Assembly: GCF_011386835.1 (NCBI RefSeq) | Contig: NC_088798.1 | Location: 4,526,001-4,590,000 of the forward strand | Length of the DNA: 64,000 nt | Source: Chrysemys picta bellii | Taxonomy: Eukaryota > Chordata > Testudines > Emydidae | Direction: 5' to 3' | Part shown: piece by piece, positions 46,331 through 58,356 of the stretch | Numbering within the stretch: the first letter of the stretch is position 1 | How the letters are laid out: each line of letters opens with the position of its first letter | Program-made: the position numbers and the translations under genes | Notes under the pieces: generated by a model | The model's input: only the letters and a program-made list of their open reading frames with translations | What the model was told of the DNA's origin: nothing | The model's database searches: none

Positions 46331-48384
46331 TGTAACTGTACTTCAGCAAAACAAAATGCAGAACCAAATGATTCCTCGACCCAGCTGAGCTCCTGGTCCT
46401 CGGTCGGCCCTCCCCTCTCTAGCCAGCGCTCCTGGCTGGGGTCTGTCTCCCCTGGTCTCTTAGGAGCTCCTGCAAGAGCTTTCCTGCTCTCTGCTGCCCC
46501 TACTGCTCTCCTCTCTTTCTTCAGGTCTTATAGCCTGTCCAGGGGTTAACTGAACAGGGCTGACTGGCCAAAAACCTCTTCTCCCTGGAAAGGGGCAGGG
46601 CCTCTCTGTTACGCCGTCCTTTAGCTCTAAGCCCTTCCTGACAGCTGTGAGCAAGGGGACTGTCTCTCTCCCCCTAGAGAGAGGGCAGCTGTGTGATTGA
46701 TTCGGTGCAACATCTGTCATGGATCTGAGGAGGAAAACTCTGTGGGGTCAGGCACTAGTCCCCACCGCCCACCAGCTCCAGGGGGATGATATTACCCATC
46801 CACCAGCTCTCTCTGCTTATTCTCCCACCGAAGTGGGGCGTTTTCCCAGGCAAACAGGTCACGTTTGGTAATCAAGGCCCACTGGTCCATAGCTTACAAA
46901 GAGCGACCAAAGGGGTTTCATAACTGGTTCGTCGATTGTTAAGGCGTCCGGCAGGCCAATTGTTATGCGTTATAAGCATCGATAGCAGCTGTCGTGGAGC
47001 TGCTTACATCCTACTCCCATCTGAAACATGCTGATAACGACCAGGCATCCTTGATTAACTCTTTATGAGCCATTAATAAACAGAACCTGAATGTGAAGCG
47101 GGACCGTTAATAAAATGCTAGCGAGTCTGAGAATAACCGGCCCTGACTTTCCGCTCTCCCCCTCCCATCTTTTTGGAAAAGGAGTCCTTTATTTTTATTA
47201 GAAATTCCCGGTTGGATCTTCTTCCGTTATTTCTAAAATATACAGAAGATGGATTTACGCCTCGATTCAGCCGTGCATTTAAGCCCTTGCTTTGTCAAGC
47301 ACATGCTTAAAACAACTTCAGTGGGATTTCAGAACCTGCGTCATGATAAGCAGGTGCTTATGTGCTTTGCTGAATTGGGGGCTGAGCACTAGTGAAAGGG
47401 GAGTACGCAGTGTTGAAGCTTTCTCTCCCTGGAACAAGGGCAGCGTAAGTTTCCCTACCTGGAACTGTCTCTTCCTGAAACTGGTGCAAACTAAAGCAGC
47501 CCTGGGATGCCGCTGCGTTGTCCCAACCACGGAGGGGCGTGTTGAGCTGCGCTGTGTGGCCACCTGTCCATGCTGAAATGGAGTGAGACCACCCACTCGA
47601 TTCACACAGGCCACCCAGTCGCTGGTAGACAGTCAGGCTTTTCATTCGCTCCTAGGACCTGCCGACGCCCGCCCGTTCCCACGAGGGAAATCGGGGGCGA
47701 TGGGTTTCAGTAGCTCTTGCTGAGACTGGACACTGCAGTGTGGAGAGCTGGATCGCCGGCCAGACGGACTGCAGGGACAGTCTCCTCCAGCCAGGCTGGG
47801 ATCGAATTCCCAGCTCTCGCTTTCAGCTGGAAGGGCATTGCAAACGCTGGACAAAGGGGCAGCCGGACAATAGCCGCATTTATACCACACTGGCATGCAG
47901 CCCTCGCAGCACCGTTCAGCCGGCAGCGGTGGGCTGAGTCGGCCGTGCCCAGGGCTGGATCCCACCAGCGTAGGAATGGGCGGGGCAGATTTTCAGCTGA
48001 ACCCCAATTCGCACTGGGACTTGGAACCAAACCAGGGGAAATCTGGCAAGATCAGCTCCCTCTTCAGGGGAGGTCAGGCTGCCACCGTCCTGTTCCAACA
48101 GGGGTCTTCTGGGGTGAGTGGCAGTGTGGTCCTGTCCCTGCTCACCATGGGGCACTAAAAGTACCCTCATTGCCTGGCTGGGAGCCACATCTGCTGGAAA
48201 AGCAGATCCCAGGAGCTCACATCCTTCGGGGATCCCTTTCCCACAGGGCAGTGCTGGGGAGTGGAGATCCCCAGGTGAGGGGGGGGGGTCTAACTTCCAA
48301 TTCCCCACCACCACCAAAGCAGAAATGGGCTTTTCCCTAGAGCTGCTTGTGAAATGGAGGTGGGGCATGGGGAGGTTTCCCCGC

Positions 48385-48640
48385 ATGGAAAATTTCAACA
48401 AATTAAAAAAAAAATTTTTTTCCTCGAAATTGCCAGTAGAAAATTTTGACTTTTGGTTGAAAACACAATTTTTTTTTTTAACATCTTCCCCCAAATTCTG
48501 CATTTATTATTTTTCCAACTAAAAATCACACGGTTGAGGAAAGCAGACGCCTTCCTTGAACGTTTTCGTTTAGCTAAAAGCCCAATTGTCCATCGGAAAA
48601 TAAAAGCTCTGATGGAAAATTTTCCACCAGCCTTGATTTT
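48385..48640. repeat. AT-rich dispersed repeat
   Basis: 'gaaaatttcaacaaatt', 'ccagtagaaaattttgac', 'ggttgaaaacacaattt', 'ctgatggaaaattttccacc'. Includes A/T homopolymers at 48404-48420 and 48470-48479. Confidence 0.5.
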
Positions 48641-48934
48641 CCCAGGGATCTGGAGCCACTTAGATCTGAAACTCAGAAAACAGCTCTAGTTCGGAACACC
48701 CTGAGGGCTTTAAATCTGGAGTGCCAGATTGGGCCGTCTCTCACAGTTATATGCTCTGACGTGTTGGGACTGGCTAGATCATCTCTCTGCGCTCGTTATA
48801 GAGCGTAATTTAATTGTTCACATAGATATTGACAAAAAGGTGGCAGTTCCTTTTCTGTAGGTCCCACCTCGAAATTTGTAACAATTCTGCCTGCTGAGTT
48901 CATGGAGGCGCGCACACTGTGCATTCTTCATGGA

Positions 48935-49140
48935 GACTCGAATCCAGTTCCTCTCTCTGCCACTCTGCGTGTGACCTTGGGAAAGTCACGTCACGGCTCT
49001 GTGCCTCAGTTTCCCCTCCCGCCCTGTGTCTGTCTTGCCTATTTAGAATGTAAGCTCTTTGGGCCAGTGACTTTCCCTTCTCTGGGTCCATATAGCCCCT
49101 AGCACAATGGGGGCCCTCATCTCAGCTGGGACCTTTAGGT
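48935..49140 (+). repeat. MIR-type SINE with 3' tail
   Basis: 'gactcgaatccagttcctc', 'gtgaccttgggaaagtcac', 'ctgtgcctcagtttcccc', 'tagaatgtaagctctttggg', 'tagcccctagcacaatggg'. The CR1 at 49150 begins a few bases beyond its tail. Confidence 0.85.
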
Positions 49141-49149
49141 TCTAGTATA

Positions 49150-50672
49150 ATACTCATAGACTCATAGACTTTAAGGTCAGAAGGGACCATTATGATCATC
49201 TAGTCTGACCTCCTGCACAACGCAGGCCACAGAATCTCACCCATCCACTCCTGTAACAAACCCCTAACCTATGTCTGAGTTACTGAAGTCCTCAAATCGT
49301 GGTTTAAAGACCTCAAGGTGCGGAGAATCCTCCAGCAAGTGACCCGTGCCCCACGCTGCAGAGGAAGGCGAAAAACCTCCAGGCCCTCTGCCAATCTGCC
49401 CTGGAGGAAAATTCCTTCCTGACCCCAAATATGGCGATCAGCTAAACCCTGAGCATGTGGGCAAGACTCACCAGCCAGCACCCAGGAAAGAATTCTCTGT
49501 AGTAACTCAGATCTCACCCCATCTAAAATCCCATCACAGACCATTGGGCATATTTACCGCTAATAGTCAAAGATCAATTAATTGCCAAAATTAGGCTATC
49601 CCATCATACCATCCCCTCCATAAACTTATCAAGCTTAGTCTTGAAGCCAGATATGTCTTTTGCCCCCACTGCTCCCCTTGGAAGGCTGTTCCAGAACTTC
49701 ACTCCTCTGATGGTTAGAAACCTTCGTCTAATTTCAAGTCTAAACTTCCTGATGGCCGGTTTATATCCATTTGTTCTTGTGTCCACATTGGTACTGAGCT
49801 TAAATAATTCCTCTCCCTCCCTGGTATTTCTCCCTCTGATATATTTATAGAGAGCGATCATATCCCCCCTCAGCCTTCTTTTGGTTAGGCTAAACAAGCC
49901 AAGCTCTTTGAGTCTTCTTTCATATAACAGGTTTTCCATTCCTCGGATCATCCTAGTAGCCCTTTTCTGTACCTGTTCCAGTTTGAATTCATCCTTCTTA
50001 AACATGGGACACCAGAACTGCACACAGTATTCCAGATGGGGTCTCACCAGTGCCTTGTATAATGGTACTAACACCTCCTTATCTTTACTGGAAATACCTC
50101 CCCCGATACATCCCAAGACCGCATTAGTTTTTTTAACAGCCATATCACATTGGCGGCTCGTAGTCATCCTGTGATCATCCAATACTCCGAGGTCCTTCTC
50201 CTCCTCTGTTACTTCCAACTGATGTGTCCCCAATTTATAACCAAAATTCTTGTTATTAATCCCTAAATGCATGACCTTGCACTTTTCACTATTAAATTTC
50301 ATCCTATTACTATTACTCCAGTTTACAAGGTCATCCAGATCTTCCTGGATGATATCCAGGTCGTTCTCTGTATTAGCAATACCTCCCAGCTTTGTGTCAT
50401 CTGCAAACTTTATTAGCACATTCCCACTTTTTGTGCCAAGGTCAGTAATAAAAAGATTAAATAAGACTGGTCCCAAAACCGATCCCTGAGGAACTCCACT
50501 AGTAACCTCCCTCCAGCCTGACAGTTCACCTTTCAGTATGACCCGTTGTAGTCTCCCCTTTAACCAGTTCCTTATCCACCTTTCAATTTTCATATCGATC
50601 CCCATCTTTTCCAATTTAGCTAATAATTCCCCATGTGGAACCATATCAAATGCCTTACTGAAATCGAGGTAA
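49150..50672 (-). mobile_element. CR1 LINE (3' half): RT C-terminal part and 3' end
   Basis: The minus strand is open from about 50670 to 49604 (about 355 codons). It shows YLDFSKAFDMVPHGELLAK, WLKGRLQRVILKGELSGW, SGVPQGSVLGPVLFNLFITD and the catalytic LIKFADDTKLGG, followed by HLEYCVQFWCPMFKKDE and [16 protein letters not shown], and ends in ISGFKTKLDKFMEGMV. The FADD box and SGVPQGSVLGP motif are intact, so this is one of the younger copies. The 3' untranslated region runs to 49155 and ends in 'actcatagactcatagact' repeats on the plus strand, the tandem CR1 terminus. It is interrupted at 50673 by a SINE. Confidence 0.97.
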
Positions 50673-50865
50673 GGGGAGGGATAGCTCAGTGGTTTGAGCA
50701 TTGGCCTGCTAAACCCAGGGTTGGTGAGTTCAATCCTTGAGGGGGCCACTTAGGGATCTGGGGCAAAATCAGTACTTGATCCTGCTAGTGAAGGCAGGGG
50801 GCTGGACTCGATGACCTTTCAAGGTCCCTTCCAGTTCTAGGAGATAGGATATCTCCATTAATTAT
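50673..50865 (+). mobile_element. tRNA-derived SINE of cryptodire type
   Basis: The head 'ggggagggatagctcagtgg' holds an A box (tagctcagtgg at 50682) and a B box (agttcaatcc at 50727-50736). The tail, 'ctggactcgatgacctttc' with 'aaggtcccttccag', resembles a CR1 3' end, as expected for a SINE moved by that LINE machinery. It splits the CR1 reverse transcriptase frame just before YLDFSKAFD and so is younger than the CR1. Confidence 0.95.
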
Positions 50866-51290
50866 TATCCACTGCGTTTCCTTTGTCTAAAAAATCTGTT
50901 ACCTTCTCAAAGAAGGAGATCAGGTTGGTTTGGCACGATCTACCTTTTGTAAAACCATGTTGTACTTTGTCCCAATTACCATTGACCTCAATGTCCTTAA
51001 CTACTTTCTCCTTCAAAATTTTTTCCACGACCTTGCATACTACAGAGGTCAAACTAACAGGCCTATAGTTACTTGGATCACTTTTTTCCCCTTTCTTAAA
51101 AATAGGAACTATGTTAGCAATTCTCCAGTCGTACGGTACAACCCCTGAGTTTACTGATTCATTAAAAATTCTTGCTAATGGGCTTGCAATTTCCTGTGCC
51201 AGTTCCTTTAATATTCTTGGATGAAGATTATCTAGGCCCCCCGATTTAGTCCCATTAAGCTGTTGGAGTTTCAAAAGGCTCAGTTCAGAG
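50866..51290 (-). mobile_element. CR1 LINE (5' part of the interrupted copy)
   Basis: The minus strand carries SGGLDNLHPRILKELAQEIA, RIANIVPIFKKGEKSDPSNY, RPVSLTSVVCKVVEKILKE and HGFTKGRSCQTNLISFFEKV, the fingers part of the reverse transcriptase, and ends at DFLDKGNAVD, exactly where the SINE enters. The element is 5'-truncated near 51290; the sequence beyond is not clearly CR1. Confidence 0.95.
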
Positions 51291-52094
51291 ACCGGGTGAA
51301 AGTTTGGGGCGTCCCCATCGTGCCAGTACATTTTTCAAACACAAGAGCTCTACGGCAGCAGCGAGAGCTTGTGGCCAGATGGGCAGAAGGAGCTAGAATG
51401 ACATGTGTTTTCACTTACGTGACGGCAGTGACTATCCGTCAGCACTGAGCCTTTTGCTCAGAAATGATCATTGAAATACCTTGCATGTTAGGAGCGTGAC
51501 TTGGCCTGATTCCTCTGGCTGCATTGGCGAGTAACTGCCACACATCACAGCGGAGCACTCGTTAAAAGGACGTCGTTGAGTCAATTGTATCCAGGTCGGG
51601 GGAAGCTCGTAGGCAAGTTCTGTCCCCCCGAAGGATGGATCAACCGTCTCTCATGCCCAAAGCCGTAACTGCTGGCCCAGAGGAGATGGAAGGGATCTTT
51701 GCTGTCACCCCTATGTCCTGGCCAAATCCCAAACTGAGGAATGACATTTGGCTTCCCTCAGTTGCCCCTCCTCTTTCACATGGAGACTGTTGTTTTCTTT
51801 GCCACTTCCTGTCCTAAACCTGCTGCTTTGTGTTATTAAAGAGGCAACTAGGTTCTACTCCACAGGCAGCTGCTTTTTGGTGGTGAACACAGAGGTCCCT
51901 GGGGGAAGGAAAAGCACCAGAGAAAAGTAAAAGATTGGCCCAGCTCCTGTTGAAGGGAGTTGTGAAACTCCCCTGGATTTCAGTGCCACAGCCTCCATGC
52001 TGTAGTGGGGGACAGGGGGAGGTCACATGCTGCAGAGGGAGGGTGAGAGGTTGGGGAAAGAGAGTCCTTTGTCTTCCCACTGAGACACAAGCGT

Positions 52095-52257
52095 TTCTCG
52101 CAAATGGCCCAGTGGCTCAAGCCCTGTGCTGGACACTTGGGTTCTGTTCTGTCTCTGATGGGTGACCTTGGGCACCTCACTTTAACCTCTCCGTGCCTCA
52201 GTTTCCCCATCCATAAAATGAGAAATGATGACACTGTCCCTCCTTTGAGATCTACGG
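52095..52257 (+). repeat. MIR-type SINE
   Basis: 'aatggcccagtggctcaag', 'gtgaccttgggcacctcac', 'tccgtgcctcagtttcccc', 'atccataaaatgagaaatg'. Confidence 0.85.
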
Positions 52258-52559
52258 CTTATGGGCTCGATTCATCGCTCTCCGGCACCCTGTGCAGCCG
52301 TTCAGGCCAGGGCTAAATGCCACCCTTGTGGTTTGAGAGCAGTTTCACACCCTGGTGTGACTGGCCAAGGAGCGTGGCCACTGAGAAGCTGGCCGGGGAG
52401 TGCTGAGTATTACTATGACCTGCAGCCGGGAGAGCGGCAGAACCGCGAGGCAGACAGCCTTCCACCGGCTGCACTTAGCTGGAAATGTTCATACTCCGCT
52501 CCGGCAGAATACACAGGGTTAGCTCCATTGAGGGGAATTAGTCACTGGCACAACTGACC

Positions 52560-52715
52560 AAGGGTCAATTCTCCATCGCTGGCCATTTTGAAATCCAGAC
52601 GGGATGTTTTTCTAAAAGGCCAGCTCTAACTCAAGCTGGAATTCTTTCGGGGAAGTGATCTGGCCTGGGTGATCACCATGGTCACTTCTGGCCTGCAATC
52701 TACAAATCTATGAAC
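52560..52715 (+). repeat. CR1 3' end fragment
   Basis: 'gaaatccagacgggatg', 'caagctggaattctttcgg', 'ctggcctgcaatctac' and 'aaatctatgaa', a CR1-type 3' untranslated region ending in a diverged 'tctatga'. Confidence 0.65.
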
Positions 52716-52769
52716 CCTCGGCTGGTAGAAACCGGCCCCACGCCCTTGACTTCACTGGTGTGACAATGC

Positions 52770-53190
52770 TGCACGCCAGGGGCGGCAGGTAGCATAGGCA
52801 GGGGAAGGCTGTGCCTCCCCAAACAGCCTGGCATAGCCCCGCCCAGGCTTCGCCCCCCAGTCCTCCTCCCGCCTGCTTCCAGTTCCCTTCCTGCTGTTCT
52901 GGGGTCGAGAGGATGGGGCAGGCAGGCTCGGGCTGGTGTGCACAAGGCCCAGGGCTGCGGGCGCTCCGGGCATGCTACCAACCTGGCACTCCAGGGCTGG
53001 GGTGCTCCGGCCCTGCCATCTGCTTGCCCAGCGCTGGGGCTGGAGACACGCCCCGGCCAGCGGCCGCAGTGTGTGTGCGCTCTGGACTCCAGTGGAGGGG
53101 GGGGGCGGAAGGGGGCTTCGGGCAGGGGAGGGGCCGAGGGCTAAGCTCCCGCAGTGGTGCGGTCACCTGCCGCCCACGCTTGACGCTGTG
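52770..53190. other. GC- and CpG-rich block, no recognised gene
   Basis: Dense in G and C, with open frames in several registers on both strands and no splice-bounded or domain-like segment. It begins with 'ccaggggcggcaggtag', so I think it is a GC-rich repeat insertion, but I cannot name it. Confidence 0.4.
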
Positions 53191-54180
53191 ACGATCTGGA
53201 CCGCTGAGTTGCTTGGTAATGTAGCCCGTGGGTGGAACACGGTATGTGGAAGTGGGTTGAGAAAACTAGAAAACTCAGGAGAAGGCGCTGGGGAATTTCT
53301 TTATAAATCCTTGAAACTTGGTGTCAACCCCTGGTTCATTCCAAAGGCAAGTCATTTGCTCTTTGGTGGCATTTGGCGTGAGCCCAGGGATCATTCCTCT
53401 CCAGCAGGGATGAAGGAGTCTCCAGAGAGGGGGGATGACTTCATGAGAGGCACAGAAATCACGCCCGCCCCTCCGCTCTGGGGTCTAGCACGCTGCGAGG
53501 CTGCTGGGATTCCCCTTCAGCTGGGGAAATGCAGCGAATCCCAAACCGGCGAATGCCTGCAGACAGCAGCGCTGACCCAGATAACAGCCCGCAAGTGGAC
53601 GGCTCCAGGACAGGCAGGGGGAGAGATTGGGAAGATGATGTGCTGAGAGCACTTGTCTATTTCGGACGGTTGCGAGGAGCATGTGGGCAGACTCAGTCTC
53701 TCTTGTGGAATACCCAGGGGGGAAGGCACGCAGGGCAGAGAAGGGGGGGTGCACATTCTGCTGGCTCTAAACCTTCCCCTTACCCCAAGCCTCCCGGCGC
53801 TGATTTTAGCTGGGGTGTCTAACGCATCCTGGCTTTAATGAGACTAACAGAGATGGAGAAAAACAGCAGCACTTTGCTTCTGAACTCGGAAATCCAACAC
53901 TGATTGGTTCTGGCCCGGGGCTATTAGCCCCAGGGACCCTCCCTCATCTAATTGGCTCATTTGCATATTTTTGCATACAGCCTTCGGGGAAGGATTTCAA
54001 AGGGAAGATTTGCCTGGTTCTTGGATTCCCCCACCCGCCCCCGTAAATTTCATTTGAAAGTAAGATTCTTTTTTTTTTTGAATGTTTGTCTTAATGGGAT
54101 TTCACCCCCTCCAACAAGAGGAAGCGGTTTTAAAAATAACCATAACTACAAGTCGCAAGGGGCCTGGCTGAGAGACAGGG

Positions 54181-54249
54181 GCAGGAAGTCGGAGCTGGGC
54201 GTGGCAGGAAGTCAGAGCTGGGCGTGGCAGGAAGTCAGGGCAGGGTGGG
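54181..54249 (+). repeat. Tandem repeat, 23-bp unit, three copies
   Basis: The units start at 54181, 54204 and 54227 with 'gcaggaagtc' and continue '(g/a)gagctgggcgtg'; the third is diverged after 'gtcagggcagg'. Confidence 0.9.
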
Positions 54250-54296
54250 ACAGGACTATAGGTATTTATGCTCCAGTCCAACAGGAAGCAAGTGTC

Positions 54297-54367
54297 TAAC
54301 TTGAAGGAGGCGAGTGCTTCCACTCATGTTCATACATACTAACTTGAAGGAGGCGAGTGCTTCCACT
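54297..54367 (+). repeat. 28-bp direct duplication, period 43
   Basis: The 28 bases from 54297 to 54324 (TAACTTGAAGGAGGCG then AGTGCTTCCACT) recur without change at 54340-54367, separated by 15 bp. Confidence 0.95.
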
Positions 54368-54419
54368 GAATTCCTCATTGGGAATATCTCCAAGCTTAAA
54401 ATTAGGCATGTGCTTGTTC

Positions 54420-55165
54420 ACAGTGTCACAGATATTAAGGCCAGAAGGAACCGTTAGAAGATCTGGTCTGATCTCCTATCTAACACAGGCTGGAGAATTT
54501 CACCCAGTTACCCCGGTGTTGACCCAATGAGCTGTGTTTGCCAACAGCACGTCTTCCGGAAAGGCATCCAAACCCTGGTCTACACTGAAAACGTAGGTCG
54601 ACCTACCGATGTCACTACTCACACCCCCGAGAGACCCACGCCCTGGTGCAGACACTGCTAGGTTGATGGAAGAGTTCTCACAAGGGGGTGGATTTACTAC
54701 AGGGACGGAAAACCCCCTTCCTGCACCACAGTGCCCCAGCGGAGTGCTTGCAATGTAAACAGACCCCGAGCCTGGATTTGAGGACATCAAGAGATGGAGA
54801 ATCTGCCACTTCCCCGGGGCAGGGGGCTGTCCCACTGGTTAGTCACCTGCTCTGTTCAACACTGGTGCCTTCTTTCTAATGGGAATTTGGCTGGCTTCAG
54901 CTCCCAGCCGTTGGGTCTTGTTGGGCCTGTCTCTGCTAGATTAGATTAGTGCCCAGGGTTTTCTCCCTGTGTAAATCCGTATGTCCTGTCATCACGTTCC
55001 CCCTCCACCTTCTTTTTGAGAAGCTAAACAGATCAAATTAAGTCTCCCACTGTCAGGCATTTTCTCCAGCCCTCGAACGGTTTTTGTGTTGCTTTTCTGT
55101 GTCGACCCCAATGTTGCAACATCCCTTTTACAGTGCGGACACCAGACTGGTACCGGGGCTCCTGA
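54420..55165 (-). mobile_element. CR1 LINE 3' fragment split by a DNA element
   Basis: It opens with the CR1 3' end 'cagatattaaggccagaagg' and 'tctgatctcctatctaac' and continues from 54768 with 'ggatttgaggacatcaagag' and 'ccaatgttgcaacatccc'. Between them, 54577-54767 is foreign. The reverse transcriptase frame is destroyed. Confidence 0.8.
54577..54767. mobile_element. Non-autonomous DNA transposon nested in CR1
   Basis: The left end is 'ggtctacactgaaaacgtag', the right end reads inwards 'ggtctgtttacattg'; both begin GGTCT. Internal 'gtcgacctaccgatgtc' and 'ttgatggaagagttctcac' fit the 'gtctacact' family. Flanking CR1 bases are only loosely duplicated (CCAAACCC / CCGAGCCT). Confidence 0.7.
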
Positions 55166-55199
55166 ACAAGGGGTTCCAGGGGCCCATGACCCCATCACT

Positions 55200-55420
55200 T
55201 TTTTTCTGCCCTAAAGGCAAGCGACGGGGTGGAGAGGGGGCGGAGAGGAGTGAACGGTAGGTGCGGCCTCTGGGGAAGAGGCAGAGTGCGGGTGGTTAAA
55301 GACCGAATGAGGGCGGGGCCTTGAGGGAAGAGGCTGAGTGGGGGCAGGTCCATGGGGGGGGCGGAGCATAGTTGGTCCTCGGAAAGGAGGGGTGGAGTGG
55401 GGAAGTCAGGGCCACGGTCC
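55200..55420. repeat. G-rich interspersed-repeat remnant
   Basis: Repeated 'gagg(a/c)(a/t)gagtggggg' strings (55265-55400) resemble the G-rich half of the element at 17047-17513, but no termini are preserved. Confidence 0.4.
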
Positions 55421-56397
55421 AGGTGCCGGTGGCTCCCCCGCTTTTAGGCAGCATCCAGAGCTCCTGGCTGGCTCGGGGCCTCACTGCCCTGGGTGTGCTG
55501 CACGGGGAGGCCGGCGTGCGGCTCACTTCACTCATGAGGGGACAGTGCCATGGTGGGGAGCAGCGAGGCTCCTTTCCCTGCTGTTCTGCCCGTTGCCTTG
55601 TAGGCTGTAGCTGTTGAGAGGGCCAGTGGTGGCTCCTTCTCAGCCACTGGACTTTCTCCCTCCGCGTGTCTTGGACCTGTCTCCTTTTATTGCCCAGCCC
55701 CGGGCCGTGATCAGAGCGGCTATGGGACAGCAAGCTCTGCCGTGCACAGGATCATCCGCGACAAGCCTCCAGTTCAAGCGTTATTGCTGGGGATGATGGG
55801 ACAGAGCTGGGCTCTCAGATGCTGGGCAGGGCTAGCAGCACGGGCCGTTAGCAAGATCCTACAGGCCTGATCCAAACCCACTGGCATCAGGCTCACCGGG
55901 TTTTGGATCGGGCCCTATATTCCTGCTCCTGCACACTTGGGATGATTCCCATGAGTAACAGAGGCTGGGTCCGGCCCTGTCGCCACACTATAAGCACCAT
56001 CCTGACCTCCCTCCTGCCCTTTCCTCTCCCGAAGGGTGAGTCAGGCTGTGGGAAGACAGCGTGTGACTTTCCCAGCGGGGCGAGCGGCGCTTTGGGGTCA
56101 AGGGCGGATCATCCTGTGGGGAGAAGGTTTGCCACCAGCTGGGCACCCGCCAGGCCTCTGGGTGCGCAGCTCTAGCCAGAGCGGTCTGAGTTCCTGTCTC
56201 CGCTCTCCGGGCGCAGGGTAAACCGCACGGCTGGGAATTCTGCAGGGCAGACGGGCGGCAGCCGTGTTCACCGCTAACTCTCCCATGCCCAAGGCAGATG
56301 CTCGGACTTAGGACCCCTAGTGAGGTTTGGGGGGGGGCTGCATGAGAAATTGCATCGTGAGAAGTTCAGCCGGATGCAGAGCTGAGTTGGGAGAGCT

Positions 56398-56412
56398 GGG
56401 GGGGGGGGGGGG
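56398..56412. repeat. G15 homopolymer
   Basis: Fifteen consecutive G; length is likely to be unreliable in any read set. Confidence 0.9.
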
Positions 56413-58253
56413 TGAAGCTGGATGGAACCCACCCGATTCCGGGAGGCAGAGCTGGCCTCTGACCTACCCAAGATCTAGGCTAGGCCTAGCTGTCTGCACA
56501 CCCAAGAGGCTGTCGCAGCAATCAGGAATGGGGAACGCACCCCATTTCCTCCTGCCACCGGTCCAGCACCCCTCCACACTACGGACTGAAGTAAATAGGA
56601 TGAAATTCAATAAGGAGAAATGCTGAGGGCATGGCCGGGGGATGGGAGAGACACTCTGTAACACCCAACAGCCTGGCGCCGAGGGCACTGGCGGGGGACG
56701 AGAGAGGGTTGGCTTCAAGTCTCTGCTCCAAACCAGGCAGAGCTGGGACTGAACCTGGTTCGCTGGGATGGGCTGGACACTAGCGAAAGAAGAACTCTGG
56801 GCCTGGGAAGCCCCCCCCCAGCAGACCTCCTGGGCGCACTCCCGTTGGAGGACGGCAGGGCCTACCAGCGAGGTGTCTCAGCACAGCCGGGTGGCGAGCA
56901 GGGGGAGGCAGACCCGTGCTCACTGCTACAGGGGGGTCACACCAGGAGGGGCATCTCCTGCAGGAGGATGGCCGCGCAGGGCAGGGACTCCCAGCCCGCA
57001 GAAGCCCATGTGTCGGGTTCCAAGGGGCCAGGACACACTGCGGGAAGGGGCGGAGTGGTCGGAAGGGACCCGGGGAGGGTGGTAGCTGCAGGGCAGGTAG
57101 CGAATGCCGCCCATCCAGTGCACAGGGGGACCTGGTTCAGAACCTGCTGCAGAGAGAGGGTCCGGGGTCCCTTACTCTAACCACTAGTCCAGGCTTCCGG
57201 CACTGACTCTAACCACGAGTGGGGGTTGGGTGCCCCACGTCCACGGTGAGTGCCCTCCCCACTGGGCTGTTCCATCCCGGACCCGAGACATTTTCCTTGG
57301 CACTGACCCTTTCCCGCAACAAGGGTCGGCTTCAATGGAAAACTCCCTCCCAGCGGCACGCAGGGCCTCGAGGACAGGTGCCCCCTGAAAGACGGTTCCT
57401 GTAGCTGGAGCGCTGCCCCCGTGCTGCCCCAGCGAGGGGGCCGCCCTGCCTCCGTTACAGCAGCAGCATCGACGGAGTTGAGGTTGGCGGCCTCCCAACC
57501 AATTACTGACCGGGCCCGACCCCGGCAAGCCTGCTCTCCAGATATCAGGATGAGAGCAGAACCCTGTCTATGCTCTGGCGGTGAGTCACCGCTCTCCAGA
57601 TGTCAGCTGAAGGCAGCACATTACTGAAGGTTTCCACTAAGGAAGCACCATCCCTTCCCAAACCCTAGAAAATGACAGAGGGATCAAATCGGGGTGTTTT
57701 CCAGGCTTTTCCGAGCCACAACTAAAACTTCACGCACAATGACCTTGCCAAACAAACTCGGATTCTGGGCTGCTGACGCGTCTAGGAAATAAGCCCAGGC
57801 AGCCCATCCGCTCCACAACCACGGAGTCTCTCCGCGAGCCGTCTCCACCCCGAGCTGGCAGAGGCTCGCACAACCTGCCACAGCCCGATGCTGGCTCCAA
57901 CGGGAGAAGAGAGGCAGCTGCGTGCGTTTGTTTTCATGGCGCTGGCTCTGGGGAAAGAGGAGGCGGACGTGGCGAAGAGATGGACACGTCGCCCTGGTCC
58001 CGTCCCCATCACTAAAGTCCCACGGACCCATTAAGTGCAGCGGACGGATGCTAAAGTAGCAGCGTTCTCCAAAATGGCAATGTTGCCTTTCCCCTGTGAG
58101 TCACACTGGATCCATCTGATCCTGGACCAGTGTCCAGAAAGTACAGCTAGACCAATGGGTTGATGTAACCTAAAGGTCAGATGCCATGTGTCCCTCAGGG
58201 GCAGCAAGGAAACCTGTATAGCAGTGATTCCCAGGAGGCAGCTACAACCCACC

Positions 58254-58356
58254 TTTTTTTTTTTGCCCCAGACCCCTAAATGGCCCCCTCAAGAACTGAA
58301 CTCACAACCCTGGGTTTAGCAGGCCAATGCTCAAACCACTGAGCTAACCCTCCCCC
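58254..58356 (-). mobile_element. Cryptodire-type SINE head with poly(A) (reverse)
   Basis: Read on minus: 'gggggagggttagctcagtg', A box; 'gttgtgagttcagttcttg', B box; then 'gggggccatttaggggtctg', ending in A11 (T11 at 58254-58264). It is the same head as 50673 but ends in poly(A) instead of the long CR1-like tail. Confidence 0.88.

Noticed and set aside
49604..50749. 381-codon minus-strand frame as a host gene
   Set aside because: The core is CR1 reverse transcriptase, and its first codons come from the antisense of the inserted SINE, so it is a mobile-element remnant.
50673..50750. Functional tRNA gene
   Set aside because: A and B boxes are present but the body is a SINE with a long CR1-like tail. 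No complete cloverleaf.
52936..53646. 236-codon plus-strand frame in GC-rich DNA
   Set aside because: Low stop frequency due to high GC. No domain, no exon-like boundaries.
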